Shown piece by piece: positions 1 through 5,610 of a stretch of DNA of 7,544 nucleotides; the stretch's first letter is position 1; every line of letters starts with the position of its first letter. Both the position numbers and the translations under genes were made by a program. The notes below the pieces were generated by a model. The model saw only the letters and a program-made list of their open reading frames with translations. It ran no database searches and was not told the origin of the DNA. Location of the stretch: the NCBI GenBank assembly GCA_964551295.1, contig CAZKDJ010000195.1:1-7544 (forward strand), given 5' to 3'. The stretch is from JAFGED01 sp964551295 (GTDB lineage Bacteria > Chloroflexota > Anaerolineae > B4-G1).

Positions 1-2228
1 ATGGCCACCACCCGCCCGGAGACGATCCTGGGCGATACCGCCGTGGCGGTCAATCCAGACGACGCACGCTGGCAGCGCCTGGTGGGCAAGACCGCCGTGC
101 TGCCAGCGCTGGAGCGCCGCATCCCCATCATCGCCGACGAGGCGGTCGACCCCGAGTTCGGCACCGGTGCGGTCAAGGTCACCCCCGCGCACGACCCCAC
201 CGATAACGAGATCGGCATCCGGCACGGGCTGGAGGCGCCCAACGTGATGACGGACACGGCCCACATCAACGAGCTGGGCGGCCCCTACGAGGGGCAGGAT
301 CGCTTCGAGTGCCGTAAGAACATCGTCGCCGATTTCGAGAAGGAAGGGCTGCTGGTCAAGGTCGAGGACTATCACCACGCCGTGGGCACCTGCCAGCGCT
401 GCCACACCGATATCGAGCCGCGTATCTCTACCCAGTGGTTCGTCGACGTCAAGCCGTTGGCCGAACAGGCCATGCAGGCCGTGCGCGATGGGGAGACGAC
501 CATCGTCCCGGAGCGGGAGGAGCGGCGATTTTTCCACTGGATGGAGGCCATCCGCCCGTGGTGCGTCTCGCGCCAACTGTGGTGGGGCCACCGCATCCCG
601 GTGTGGACCTGCGACGACTGCGGCGGGCAGACGTGCGAGATGACCGACCCGACCGCGTGCGCGCACTGCGGCAGCGAGAGCATCCAACAGGAGGAAGACG
701 TGCTGGATACCTGGTTCTCCTCCGGCCTGTGGCCGTTCTCCACGCTGGGCTGGCCGGAGGATACGCCCGACTTGCAGCGCTTTTATCCCACCAGCATGCG
801 CGAGACCGGCTATGACATCCTGTTCTTCTGGGTGGCGCGGGAGATGATGCTGGGGATGGGGATGACGGAAAAGTCGCCCTACGCCACCGTCTACCTGCAC
901 GGCCTGGTGCGCAACGAGGAGGGCAAAAAGATCAGCAAGTCGATGGAGAACATCGACGAGTACGACCCGCTGAACATCATCGACAAGTACGGCGCCGACG
1001 CACTGCGCTACACGCTGATGACCAGCTCCACACCGGGTTTGGATATGAACCTCGATCCGCGCCGGCTGGAGGGCGCGCGCAACTTCACCAACAAGATTTG
1101 GCAGGCGGCGCGTTTCGTGCTCTCCAACCTGGATCAATCTCCAATCTCCAATCTCCAATCTGCCAATCTCCAATTGCCTGATCGCTGGATTCTGTCACGA
1201 CTCAATCGCCTTATTGAGGATGTGACCCACCTCTTTGACACCTACCAATACGGCGAGGCCGGGCGGCAGATCAACGACTTTTTGTGGAGTGAGTACTGCG
1301 ATTGGCACATCGAGGCCTGCAAGGTGCGGCTCTATGACGATGCGCCAGATGACCAATCATCTGGCGTGGCCGATAAGGAGACGCCGCGCGCTGTGCTGCT
1401 CCACGTGCTGGAGACGGCGCTGCGGCTGCTGCATCCCTTTATGCCTTTTGTNNNNNNNNNNNNNNNNNNNNNNNNNNNNNNNNNNNNNNNNNNNNNNNNN
1501 NNNNNNNNNNNNNNNNNNNNNNNNNNNNNNNNNNNNNNNNNNNNNNNNNNNTGCTCCACGTGCTGGAGACGGCGCTGCGGCTGCTGCATCCCTTTATGCC
1601 TTTTGTGACTGAGGCGCTGTGGCAGGCGCTGCCTGCCCCCCCTCTATCCCCCCCGCGGGCGGGGGGGACGAAAGGGGGAACCCCGCCTACAGGCGGGGCG
1701 AGGTCATTGATGCTGACCCGCTGGCCGGCGGTGGACGGGGCGCTGCTGGATGACGAGGCCGAGTCGCAGATGGGGTTGATGATGGATTTGGTACGCGGCT
1801 TCCGCAACCTGCGCGCCGAGTACGAAGTGACGCCCGGCAAGCGCATCCCGGCCCTTATCGCCGCCGGCGAAGCCGCCGAAACCCTGCAAGGCCAGCAGGC
1901 GGTGCTTTGTTCTCTAGCGAAACTTGATCTCAACCAACTGACCATCCAACCAACTATCCAACCGCCCGACCAATCGGCCACCGTCGTCGTGGGCGATGTG
2001 GTGGGCTACCTGCCGCTGGCCGCGCTAGTGGATCTCGATGCCGAGCGGGAGCGGCTGTCCAAAGAACTGAACGAGATCGAGGGCCGCATCGCCAGCAGCC
2101 AGGATCTGCTGGCAGGGGAGTTCGCTGAAAAGGCCCCCAAGCACATCGTCCAGCGCGAGCGTGACAAGCTGGCCGATCTGCAAGCCGAGCGGGCCAAGCT
2201 CGAGGAGCGGCTGGCGGTGCTGGGATAG
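1..2228 (+). CDS. valS: Valyl-tRNA synthetase, 5'-partial, interrupted by an assembly gap
   Basis: Class I aminoacyl-tRNA synthetase that charges tRNA-Val with valine in the cytoplasm. Only the part from the CP1 editing domain onward is present: the window opens at the conserved TTRPETILGDTAVAV motif, so roughly 200 N-terminal residues with the HIGH motif are missing and the ATG at 1 is not the real start. Visible features are the editing motif GTGAVKVTPAHDP, CxxC pairs at residues 131/134 and 204/207 plus 220/223 (probable zinc sites), DVLDTWFSSGLWPF, the KMSKS loop as KISKS (residues 310-314, bases 928-942), the anticodon-binding domain (LPDRWILSRLN onward) and a C-terminal coiled-coil tRNA-binding arm (about 2030-2225). 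The frame changes at the N run, but deleting one 55-bp flank copy plus the 100 Ns gives one open frame of about 690 codons ending in TAG at 2226-2228. Several loops hold repeat inserts, listed separately. Confidence 0.95.
1135..1175 (+). repeat. Heptamer tandem repeat (CCAATCT) inside valS
   Basis: Units of CCAATCT run head to tail at 1141, 1148 and 1155, with a partial unit before them, one more after a single G at 1163, and a degenerate one at 1170. The unit is 7 bp, so three units encode seven residues (SPISNLQ) and the reading frame survives. It falls in the variable linker between the KMSKS region and the anticodon-binding domain. It resembles in kind the heptameric short tandem repeats known from cyanobacteria and seen in other large bacterial genomes. 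Confidence 0.85.
1343..1366. repeat. Perfect 10-bp inverted repeat inside valS
   Basis: CGCCAGATGA at 1343-1352 and its exact reverse complement at 1357-1366 enclose the 4-base loop CCAA. It encodes part of a hydrophilic loop (APDDQSSGVA) just after the conserved CDWHIEACKVRLYD segment, where ValRS proteins vary in length. It looks like a small palindromic insertion tolerated in the protein. Confidence 0.75.
1397..1451 (+). repeat. 55-bp flank duplicate, left copy (assembly artefact)
   Basis: These 55 bases directly before the N run are identical to 1552-1606 directly after it. They encode the same ValRS stretch (LHVLETALRLLHPFMPF), which occurs once in the protein family. An exact overlap at two contig ends points to an unmerged overlap, not a biological duplication. 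Confidence 0.92.
1452..1551. other. Scaffold gap of 100 N
   Basis: Exactly 100 undetermined bases, a common default gap size in scaffolding. Because the flanks overlap by 55 bp, the true gap is probably zero. Removing 155 positions puts the codons at 1405 and 1560 in the same frame and rejoins valS. Confidence 0.97.
1552..1606 (+). repeat. 55-bp flank duplicate, right copy (assembly artefact)
   Basis: Exact repeat of 1397-1451. From here valS continues in frame with FVTEALWQALP. Confidence 0.92.
1637..1698. repeat. GC-rich double palindrome inserted in valS
   Basis: Two hairpins lie side by side. The first has inner arms of seven C (1648-1654) and seven G (1661-1667) around GCGGGC, and outer C and G runs (1637-1642, 1674-1678) can extend it. 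The second has CCCCGCCT (1681-1688) and AGGCGGGG (1691-1698). The translation is a Pro/Gly-rich loop (PPLSPPRAGGTKGG, then TPPTGG) between the conserved TEALWQ and SLMLTRWP segments, where most ValRS proteins have only a few residues. The frame is kept. It looks like a dispersed palindromic repeat that entered the gene. Confidence 0.8.
1931..1976 (+). repeat. Degenerate CCAAC-type repeat inside valS
   Basis: Spaced CCAAC/CCAAT units, including the direct repeat ATCCAACC at 1944 and 1956, encode NQLTIQPTIQPPDQS. This lies in the linker just before the C-terminal coiled-coil arm. The unit is similar but not identical to the heptamer at 1135-1175 and may be an older, diverged tract. Confidence 0.5.
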
Positions 2229-2234
2229 ACGTAA

Positions 2235-2266
2235 ACGAGCCCTTGCGTCTTGCGACAAGGGCTCGT
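2235..2266. terminator. Hairpin terminator between convergent genes
   Basis: ACGAGCCCTTG at 2235-2245 pairs perfectly with 2256-2266 around a 10-base loop. It starts 6 bases after the valS stop and is followed by a short T run (2272-2275). On the - strand it lies 24 bases past the stop of the gene ending at 2290 and is followed by TTTACG, so it may stop transcription from both sides. The T tracts are short, so strength is uncertain. Confidence 0.72.
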
Positions 2267-2289
2267 CGTGATTTTCCGGGGTACAGGTC

Positions 2290-2826
2290 CTAGTACTCGA
2301 TCTTGATTTCGTCAAAGGCAACCTTCGTCGTGCCGGGATATCCATAGGGCGAATAGTTGTTCAGGTAGACATTTCTTATGCCCAACAATTCTGGCCCAGC
2401 TCCACCGTTATAACATAGTGTCCACTGGTTATAGTGAATAGCCTGATTGACGTCACACCAATACTGACCGGCGACGTTATAAGTCACCAAATATGTGGCG
2501 TATGCCGTGGCGTCGCTAGAGGGAACGAATATGGACACCGTGCCATAGGTGTAATCGTAGTCGATGTTATCCCACTTGCCGGTGTTTGGGGGAGGCGAGT
2601 AGTTTACGTTGTATACCCACTGGAAGTGCTTGGGCTGGCACCAACTGCCACCGTACAGGTAACACCACCCTGCGTTGGAGTGGTAGTTCCAACTAGAACC
2701 GGTTTGCGTCCAGTAGGAACCGCCGTTGGCATAGATCTCAATACCAGAAGCGCCCCGGACGCTGGAACTAAGTGAGAGACTGACTGCCAGAACGACGACT
2801 GTAGTGAGCAATATCTTTTTGAGCAT
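2290..2826 (-). CDS. Secreted protein, possible golvesin-like beta-sandwich domain
   Basis: A 178-residue exported protein. Residues 1-26 form a signal peptide (MLKK, hydrophobic core ILLTTVVVLAVSLSL, cleavage near VRGAS). The mature part is rich in Trp, Tyr, Asn and Gly. Its pattern (SIFVPSSDATAYATYLVTYNVAG, then DVNQAIHYNQWTLC, LLGIRNVYLNN and a final KVAFDEIKIEY) resembles golvesin/xanthan-lyase C-terminal-like domains, which are carbohydrate-binding-like sandwiches. The family call is tentative. Four Cys in the mature part could form disulfides outside the cell. The ATG (2824-2826) has a strong ribosome site AGGAGGGG at 2831-2838. The gene starts only 14 bases after the stop of the upstream gene at 2841, so the two are probably co-transcribed. 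G+C is visibly lower than in valS. Confidence 0.8.
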   Translation of the reverse strand: MLKKILLTTVVVLAVSLSLSSSVRGASGIEIYANGGSYWTQTGSSWNYHSNAGWCYLYGGSWCQPKHFQWVYNVNYSPPPNTGKWDNIDYDYTYGTVSIFVPSSDATAYATYLVTYNVAGQYWCDVNQAIHYNQWTLCYNGGAGPELLGIRNVYLNNYSPYGYPGTTKVAFDEIKIEY

Positions 2827-2840
2827 TTCTCCCCTCCTAT

Positions 2841-3584
2841 CTACTGGGCTGAGCAGACAAAATCGGCATAGCTAACGACGACGCCCTTTGAACTGACACC
2901 GACCTGGATGAACGGGGCAATTTCGTCTGCTTTCATTTCCCCGTCCACAACTTCCCAGCGGAAAAACTGAACGGCAGGCCCGTCCTCGATGTGCTTCTCA
3001 GCGATCTGGAGTTCTAGTTGGCCCTCCATGTCCTTGAAGCAGGTACAATTCTGTGCCAGGAATTCCCTAACCTGGGCCTCCAATCCCTCGGTTGAAATCT
3101 CCAGAAAGCCGCTCTCCATCGCTCCAAAAGGGCTCATGATAAACGCTTGCCTGACGATGTCCGCCCGGGGATCGACCCAATACTGGACGCCGGAGGCGGT
3201 ATAAATCTCCACCATCTGCCCGCTCGTGTTGGGGTTGGGAAGGGTTGCTCCATATTCGACGGTCAGGTCTGGATCTCGTGCAAATCTCCGAATGGCTGCA
3301 ATAGCCTTCTCACGTTCCTCTGGGCTGCGGGCACGTAGGGCATCGTATTCGCGGGCAGCTTGTTCGTGAACTTCTGCGACCTTTGTGGCAGAGTCGCCGA
3401 CGAATACCTCCTCCCCGGTCAAGGGATCCTCTGCCGTAGACCCGGGCTTGGCTAATTCGGCCTCCGTGGCGCTTCTAACCCGGCGAACGAGTGCATCGAT
3501 GGAGTTAGAGGTAAACGCTACGATGCTCAGCCCAAGTGCGAAAATACCTCCGAGAATCAAGACCAGTTTCAGCTTATTGTTCAC
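2841..3584 (-). CDS. Membrane-anchored or secreted protein of unknown function
   Basis: 247 residues; family not recognised. Residues 1-25 (MNNKLKLVLILGGIFALGLSIVAF) form an uncleaved anchor or signal peptide, followed by a charged helical stretch (about 30-105) with SPEEREKAIAAIRRFA. Two later segments look alike: GQMVEIYTASGVQYWVDPRADIVRQ and a C-terminal FFRWEVVDGE followed by PFIQVGVSSKGVVVSYADFVC. They recall PepSY or YcdB-like repeats that fold outside the membrane, but this is weak. An NCTC motif and a Cys near the C-terminus could form disulfides. The start is GTG (3582-3584), supported by AGGAGG at 3591-3596, six bases away. It is the first gene after the operator/promoter block at 3635-3702 and leads the gene at 2290. 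Confidence 0.8.
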   Translation of the reverse strand: MNNKLKLVLILGGIFALGLSIVAFTSNSIDALVRRVRSATEAELAKPGSTAEDPLTGEEVFVGDSATKVAEVHEQAAREYDALRARSPEEREKAIAAIRRFARDPDLTVEYGATLPNPNTSGQMVEIYTASGVQYWVDPRADIVRQAFIMSPFGAMESGFLEISTEGLEAQVREFLAQNCTCFKDMEGQLELQIAEKHIEDGPAVQFFRWEVVDGEMKADEIAPFIQVGVSSKGVVVSYADFVCSAQ

Positions 3585-3607
3585 CTGACGCCTCCTCGCA
3601 AAGAAAT

Positions 3608-3632
3608 ACTCGCCGATCTCCTGGCGGCGAGT
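3608..3632 (-). promoter_or_regulatory. 5'-UTR hairpin, left copy
   Basis: ACTCGCCG (3608-3615) pairs perfectly with 3625-3632 around 9 bases. It lies right after the predicted transcription start (about 3628) and before the ribosome site of the gene at 2841. The leader of the right copy (6885-6912) aligns with it and also folds, which supports a conserved leader element, perhaps for mRNA stability. An operator role is possible too. Confidence 0.5.
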
Positions 3633-3634
3633 TT

Positions 3635-3663
3635 ATACTACCATAATTCCTGTGGCCCGTCTT
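3635..3663 (-). promoter_or_regulatory. Promoter of the left exported-protein operon
   Basis: On the - strand, -35-like AAGACG (3658-3663), a 17-bp spacer and -10-like TAGTAT (3635-3640). The -35 is poor (3 of 6 consensus bases), as expected for an activated promoter. The right copy has AAGACA, 17 bp and TAGGAT at the equivalent place even though the spacers differ in sequence, which is the main support. Confidence 0.55.
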
Positions 3664-3702
3664 GAGGAATTTTCCCTGTTTCGCCATAGGGATTTTTCCC
3701 TA
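3663..3702 (-). promoter_or_regulatory. Tandem operator sites, left copy
   Basis: Site 1 is TAGGGA-AAAA-TCCCTA (3687-3702), with perfect 6-bp arms. Site 2 (3663-3678) is an imperfect version of the same site, 24 bp closer to the promoter and touching the -35. The block is almost identical to 6943-6982. Site 1 contains the stop codon of the regulator remnant (3700-3702). The form suits a dimeric NarL/FixJ-type activator; binding is inferred. Confidence 0.55.
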
Positions 3703-3798
3703 CTCGTTCTCTTGTTCCACGAACCCCTCACGAAGCGCCCACAGCGCGGCCCGCATGCGCGAGCTGACGCCTAGCTTGTCCAAGATACTGCCGAGGTG

Positions 3799-3807
3799 GT
3801 TCCCGAT
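3799..3807. repeat. 9-bp target-site duplication, left
   Basis: GTTCCCGAT, repeated exactly at 3990-3998 on the other side of the element. One copy corresponds to the uninterrupted regulator sequence (codons for IGN). Confidence 0.9.
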
Positions 3808-3868
3808 GGGTGCCTTTCAGTTTGAGGGCGAGTTTGCTCTTCTAGGTCAATAAGCGTTTTCGTGAGTT

Positions 3869-3893
3869 GCAGTTTTGGCTGCGCCAAAACTGC
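3869..3893. repeat. Perfect hairpin inside the MITE
   Basis: GCAGTTTTGGC (3869-3879) and its exact reverse complement (3883-3893) are separated by only TGC. It may form a cruciform or an RNA hairpin, a common trait of folded MITEs. Confidence 0.85.
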
Positions 3894-3896
3894 CAA

Positions 3897-3909
3897 GGTG
3901 CGTTTCACT
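3897..3909. repeat. Internal copy of the MITE end
   Basis: GGTGCGTTTCACT is the exact reverse complement of 3976-3988 at the right end and a near copy, in the same orientation, of the left end at 3809. The part from 3897 to 3988 is thus itself bounded by a perfect 13-bp inverted repeat. Confidence 0.85.
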
Positions 3910-3989
3910 ACCTGAGCGCGTGTGCTCAAGTGTGAATCGGGATACCTATGCCTGCGAGGCTCTGTTCGCCCTAAAAGTGAAACGCACCC

Positions 3990-3998
3990 GTTCCCGAT
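3990..3998. repeat. 9-bp target-site duplication, right
   Basis: GTTCCCGAT, identical to 3799-3807. Confidence 0.9.
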
Positions 3999-4289
3999 CG
4001 TCTTGGCGCTGACGTGCAGTGTCTGGGCGATCTCTGCGTCGGTCTTGCCCTGTGCTGCGAGCTTGAGCACCTTCCGCTCTCGCCCGCTCAGGCTTGCCCA
4101 CCGCTGCCCCACCTCCTCGCGCCAGCGGTCCGCCCGCGCCATCTGCTCCCTGGTGACGAGCACCTCTCCCCGCGTAGCGCGGCGTATCGCCTCCACGAGC
4201 CGTTCGCCCGCCTCGTCTTTGGTGAGATATCCGCTCACACCCCCGGCGCTTGTTCCTGTCCTGTGAAACAGGCGGGGATCAAACTGGGA

Positions 4290-5546
4290 TCACGGCCCGG
4301 CAGAGCCGGCCGGGGGCTGACACCACTGCGAGATCACCCCCACCAAGAAGCCATCCTCGATGATCGGCTCAAGACCCCCGCTGCCATCTGAGCGGGTGCG
4401 CCAGATGGGGGAACGGTCCAGATCGTCGTCGAGAAGCAGGTATTGACCGTCCGGCGACCAGGTGACGTGTCTGATCGTCCCCGAGATTTCCCGCTGCCAC
4501 AACACCTCTCCCGTCGCCGCCTCGCTGACCGTCAATCGCGTGGGCCCGCTCCAAAAGGGATCGTCAGGGGAGGACGGGCCGAGGACGGCTTGCTTGGCGC
4601 CATCAGGCGATGTGGAAAAGCTGGTGTCATGAGCGGGAAGACCCCATTGTGAACAGCGGACCCCCTGAGTCCCCTCCGCCGCCAACTGTCCCTCGGCCGT
4701 CCAACACAGAGGGTTGCTCCTGGACACATAGGCCTCGATCTCGCCCACCATCTCCACCTGCCCGGTGGCGACTTCCAGTTCCCACACCTGGCCTACCGAA
4801 GCGCCCGCTTCTTCGGAGGGAGATGCGAAGCAGCAGGCAAAACCGACGAACCGGCCGTCAGGCGACCACACGACTTCCCCGACGTTTACCCCTCCCTCTC
4901 TACCGAGCAGCGGTGGGTTGACCAGTTGGGTTGTCTTGCCCTCTCGAACGTCGTAGCGATACAGGCCCTCGTCGGTACCATAGGCAAAGTAACGCGAGTC
5001 GGGCGACCAGTCGCTGACGGTGGCATGAGACATCGGCAGACCGATCTGGGTATGCGCCGTCACGTCAATCAGAACGCGGGTACGCTCTCTGAAGAAGGTC
5101 AGCCACCGTCCGTCCGGCGAGACCTGAATCGGCGTGGAGAGGGCCGTTACCCACCAATCGTCTCTTCCCGGCTGCCAATCCAGCGGTTCCCCCTCGGTCA
5201 GTCGTTCGACCGCGCCTCCACCCAGGTTCGTTCGCCACAGGTCCCGATTGCGGGCGAAGAGGACCACCGGGCAATCTGGCGAGGCCTGTGAAGGGGCAGA
5301 GGTGGCCGTGGCAGTCGGTAGAGGAACGGCGGTCCGGGTCGGTAGATGGAGAGGTATGGACGTGGCGGTGAACGGAGGGGTGGTCATGGTCTGGGTTGCA
5401 GGCGACGCGAGGGGGGTGAGTGTGGCCTCTGGCGACGACAAGGCGGTTGGCGCGGGCGTTTGAGACGCACACGCAGGTGCAGCAACGCAGAGCAAGGCAA
5501 GGAGCGTCACCAAGCGAGCAAGGGATGAGAACGCAGGTCTTGACAT
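4290..5546 (-). CDS. Secreted TolB-like (PD40/WD40-type) beta-propeller protein
   Basis: 418 residues. Residues 1-28 form a signal peptide (LARLVTLLALLCVAAPACAS); the APAC context is a poor lipobox, so lipidation is possible but unproven. Residues 29-90 are a Pro/Thr/Ser/Ala-rich linker, typical of a stalk between membrane or wall and a folded domain. From about 92 a propeller carries PD40-type SPDG motifs near 143, 181 (SPDS), 228, 313 and 364, most preceded by W, V or S and followed by an aromatic beta strand. No catalytic residues are evident, so a binding or scaffolding role is likely. ATG (5544-5546) has AGGAGGAGG at 5552-5560. It starts 64 bases after the peptidase gene and probably shares its transcript. 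The last residues (PPAGSAGP) come from a GC-rich palindromic stretch at the junction with the regulator remnant, so the original C-terminus may have changed. Confidence 0.88.
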   Translation of the reverse strand: MSRPAFSSLARLVTLLALLCVAAPACASQTPAPTALSSPEATLTPLASPATQTMTTPPFTATSIPLHLPTRTAVPLPTATATSAPSQASPDCPVVLFARNRDLWRTNLGGGAVERLTEGEPLDWQPGRDDWWVTALSTPIQVSPDGRWLTFFRERTRVLIDVTAHTQIGLPMSHATVSDWSPDSRYFAYGTDEGLYRYDVREGKTTQLVNPPLLGREGGVNVGEVVWSPDGRFVGFACCFASPSEEAGASVGQVWELEVATGQVEMVGEIEAYVSRSNPLCWTAEGQLAAEGTQGVRCSQWGLPAHDTSFSTSPDGAKQAVLGPSSPDDPFWSGPTRLTVSEAATGEVLWQREISGTIRHVTWSPDGQYLLLDDDLDRSPIWRTRSDGSGGLEPIIEDGFLVGVISQWCQPPAGSAGP

Positions 5547-5610
5547 GATGTCCTCCTCCTACTGGGTGGGTACTGCCCCTGTTCGTAGGACAGCGGTTAG
5601 GGATTCCCAA

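Larger units (their letters stand above)
3808..3989. mobile_element. 182-bp MITE-like element
   Basis: A short non-autonomous element inserted in the HTH coding region of the regulator remnant. The left end is GGGTGCCTTTCAGTTTGAGG and the right end, read inward from 3989, is GGGTGCGTTTCACTTTTAGG, an imperfect terminal inverted repeat of about 24 bp with 3 mismatches. Both sides carry the 9-bp duplication GTTCCCGAT. It contains no transposase gene. Inside are a perfect 11-bp hairpin (3869-3893) and an internal copy of the end sequence (3897-3909). Comparison with the intact paralogue gives the empty site directly. The parent IS family is not identified; a 9-bp duplication fits several DDE families. 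Confidence 0.9.
3700..4238 (-). pseudogene. NarL/FixJ response regulator remnant, N-truncated and MITE-interrupted
   Basis: Remnant of a paralogue of the regulator at 6980. From VSGYLTKDEAGERLVEA to the end it matches that protein at about 91 of 115 residues (hand count), but only if the element at 3808-3989 plus one 9-bp duplicate is removed. The HTH then reads AEIAQTLHVSAKTIGNHLGSILDKL and ends WALREGFVEQENE with TAG at 3700-3702. The receiver domain with its phospho-acceptor Asp is absent; similarity fades upstream of about 4240. As it stands, the frame runs GTG 4238 through KTIGN into element sequence and stops at 3771, giving a 155-residue chimera without a complete recognition helix. 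No convincing ribosome site precedes the GTG. The copy follows the stop of the gene at 4290 by only 51 bases, in the same frame. Confidence 0.85.

Noticed and set aside
1..3. ATG at the window edge as the start of valS
   Set aside because: It sits at the conserved TTRPET editing-domain motif, well inside the protein; the catalytic N-terminus must lie upstream.
1135..1976. CRISPR-like or iteron arrays from the valS repeats
   Set aside because: Units are 7 bp or single palindromes without spacers and lie inside a conserved coding frame.
3771..4238. A genuine 155-residue regulator
   Set aside because: Its last 70 or so residues are translated MITE sequence and the recognition helix is cut; it is a chimeric frame in a pseudogene.
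4258..4272. Terminator after the propeller gene (CCTGT/ACAGG)
   Set aside because: Only a 5-bp stem with a 3-base loop and no T run; too weak to call.
3922..5463. Several long + strand open frames opposite the regulator remnant and propeller gene
   Set aside because: Antisense shadows with Arg/Pro-rich, low-complexity translations and no recognisable domain, opposite well-supported coding sequence.
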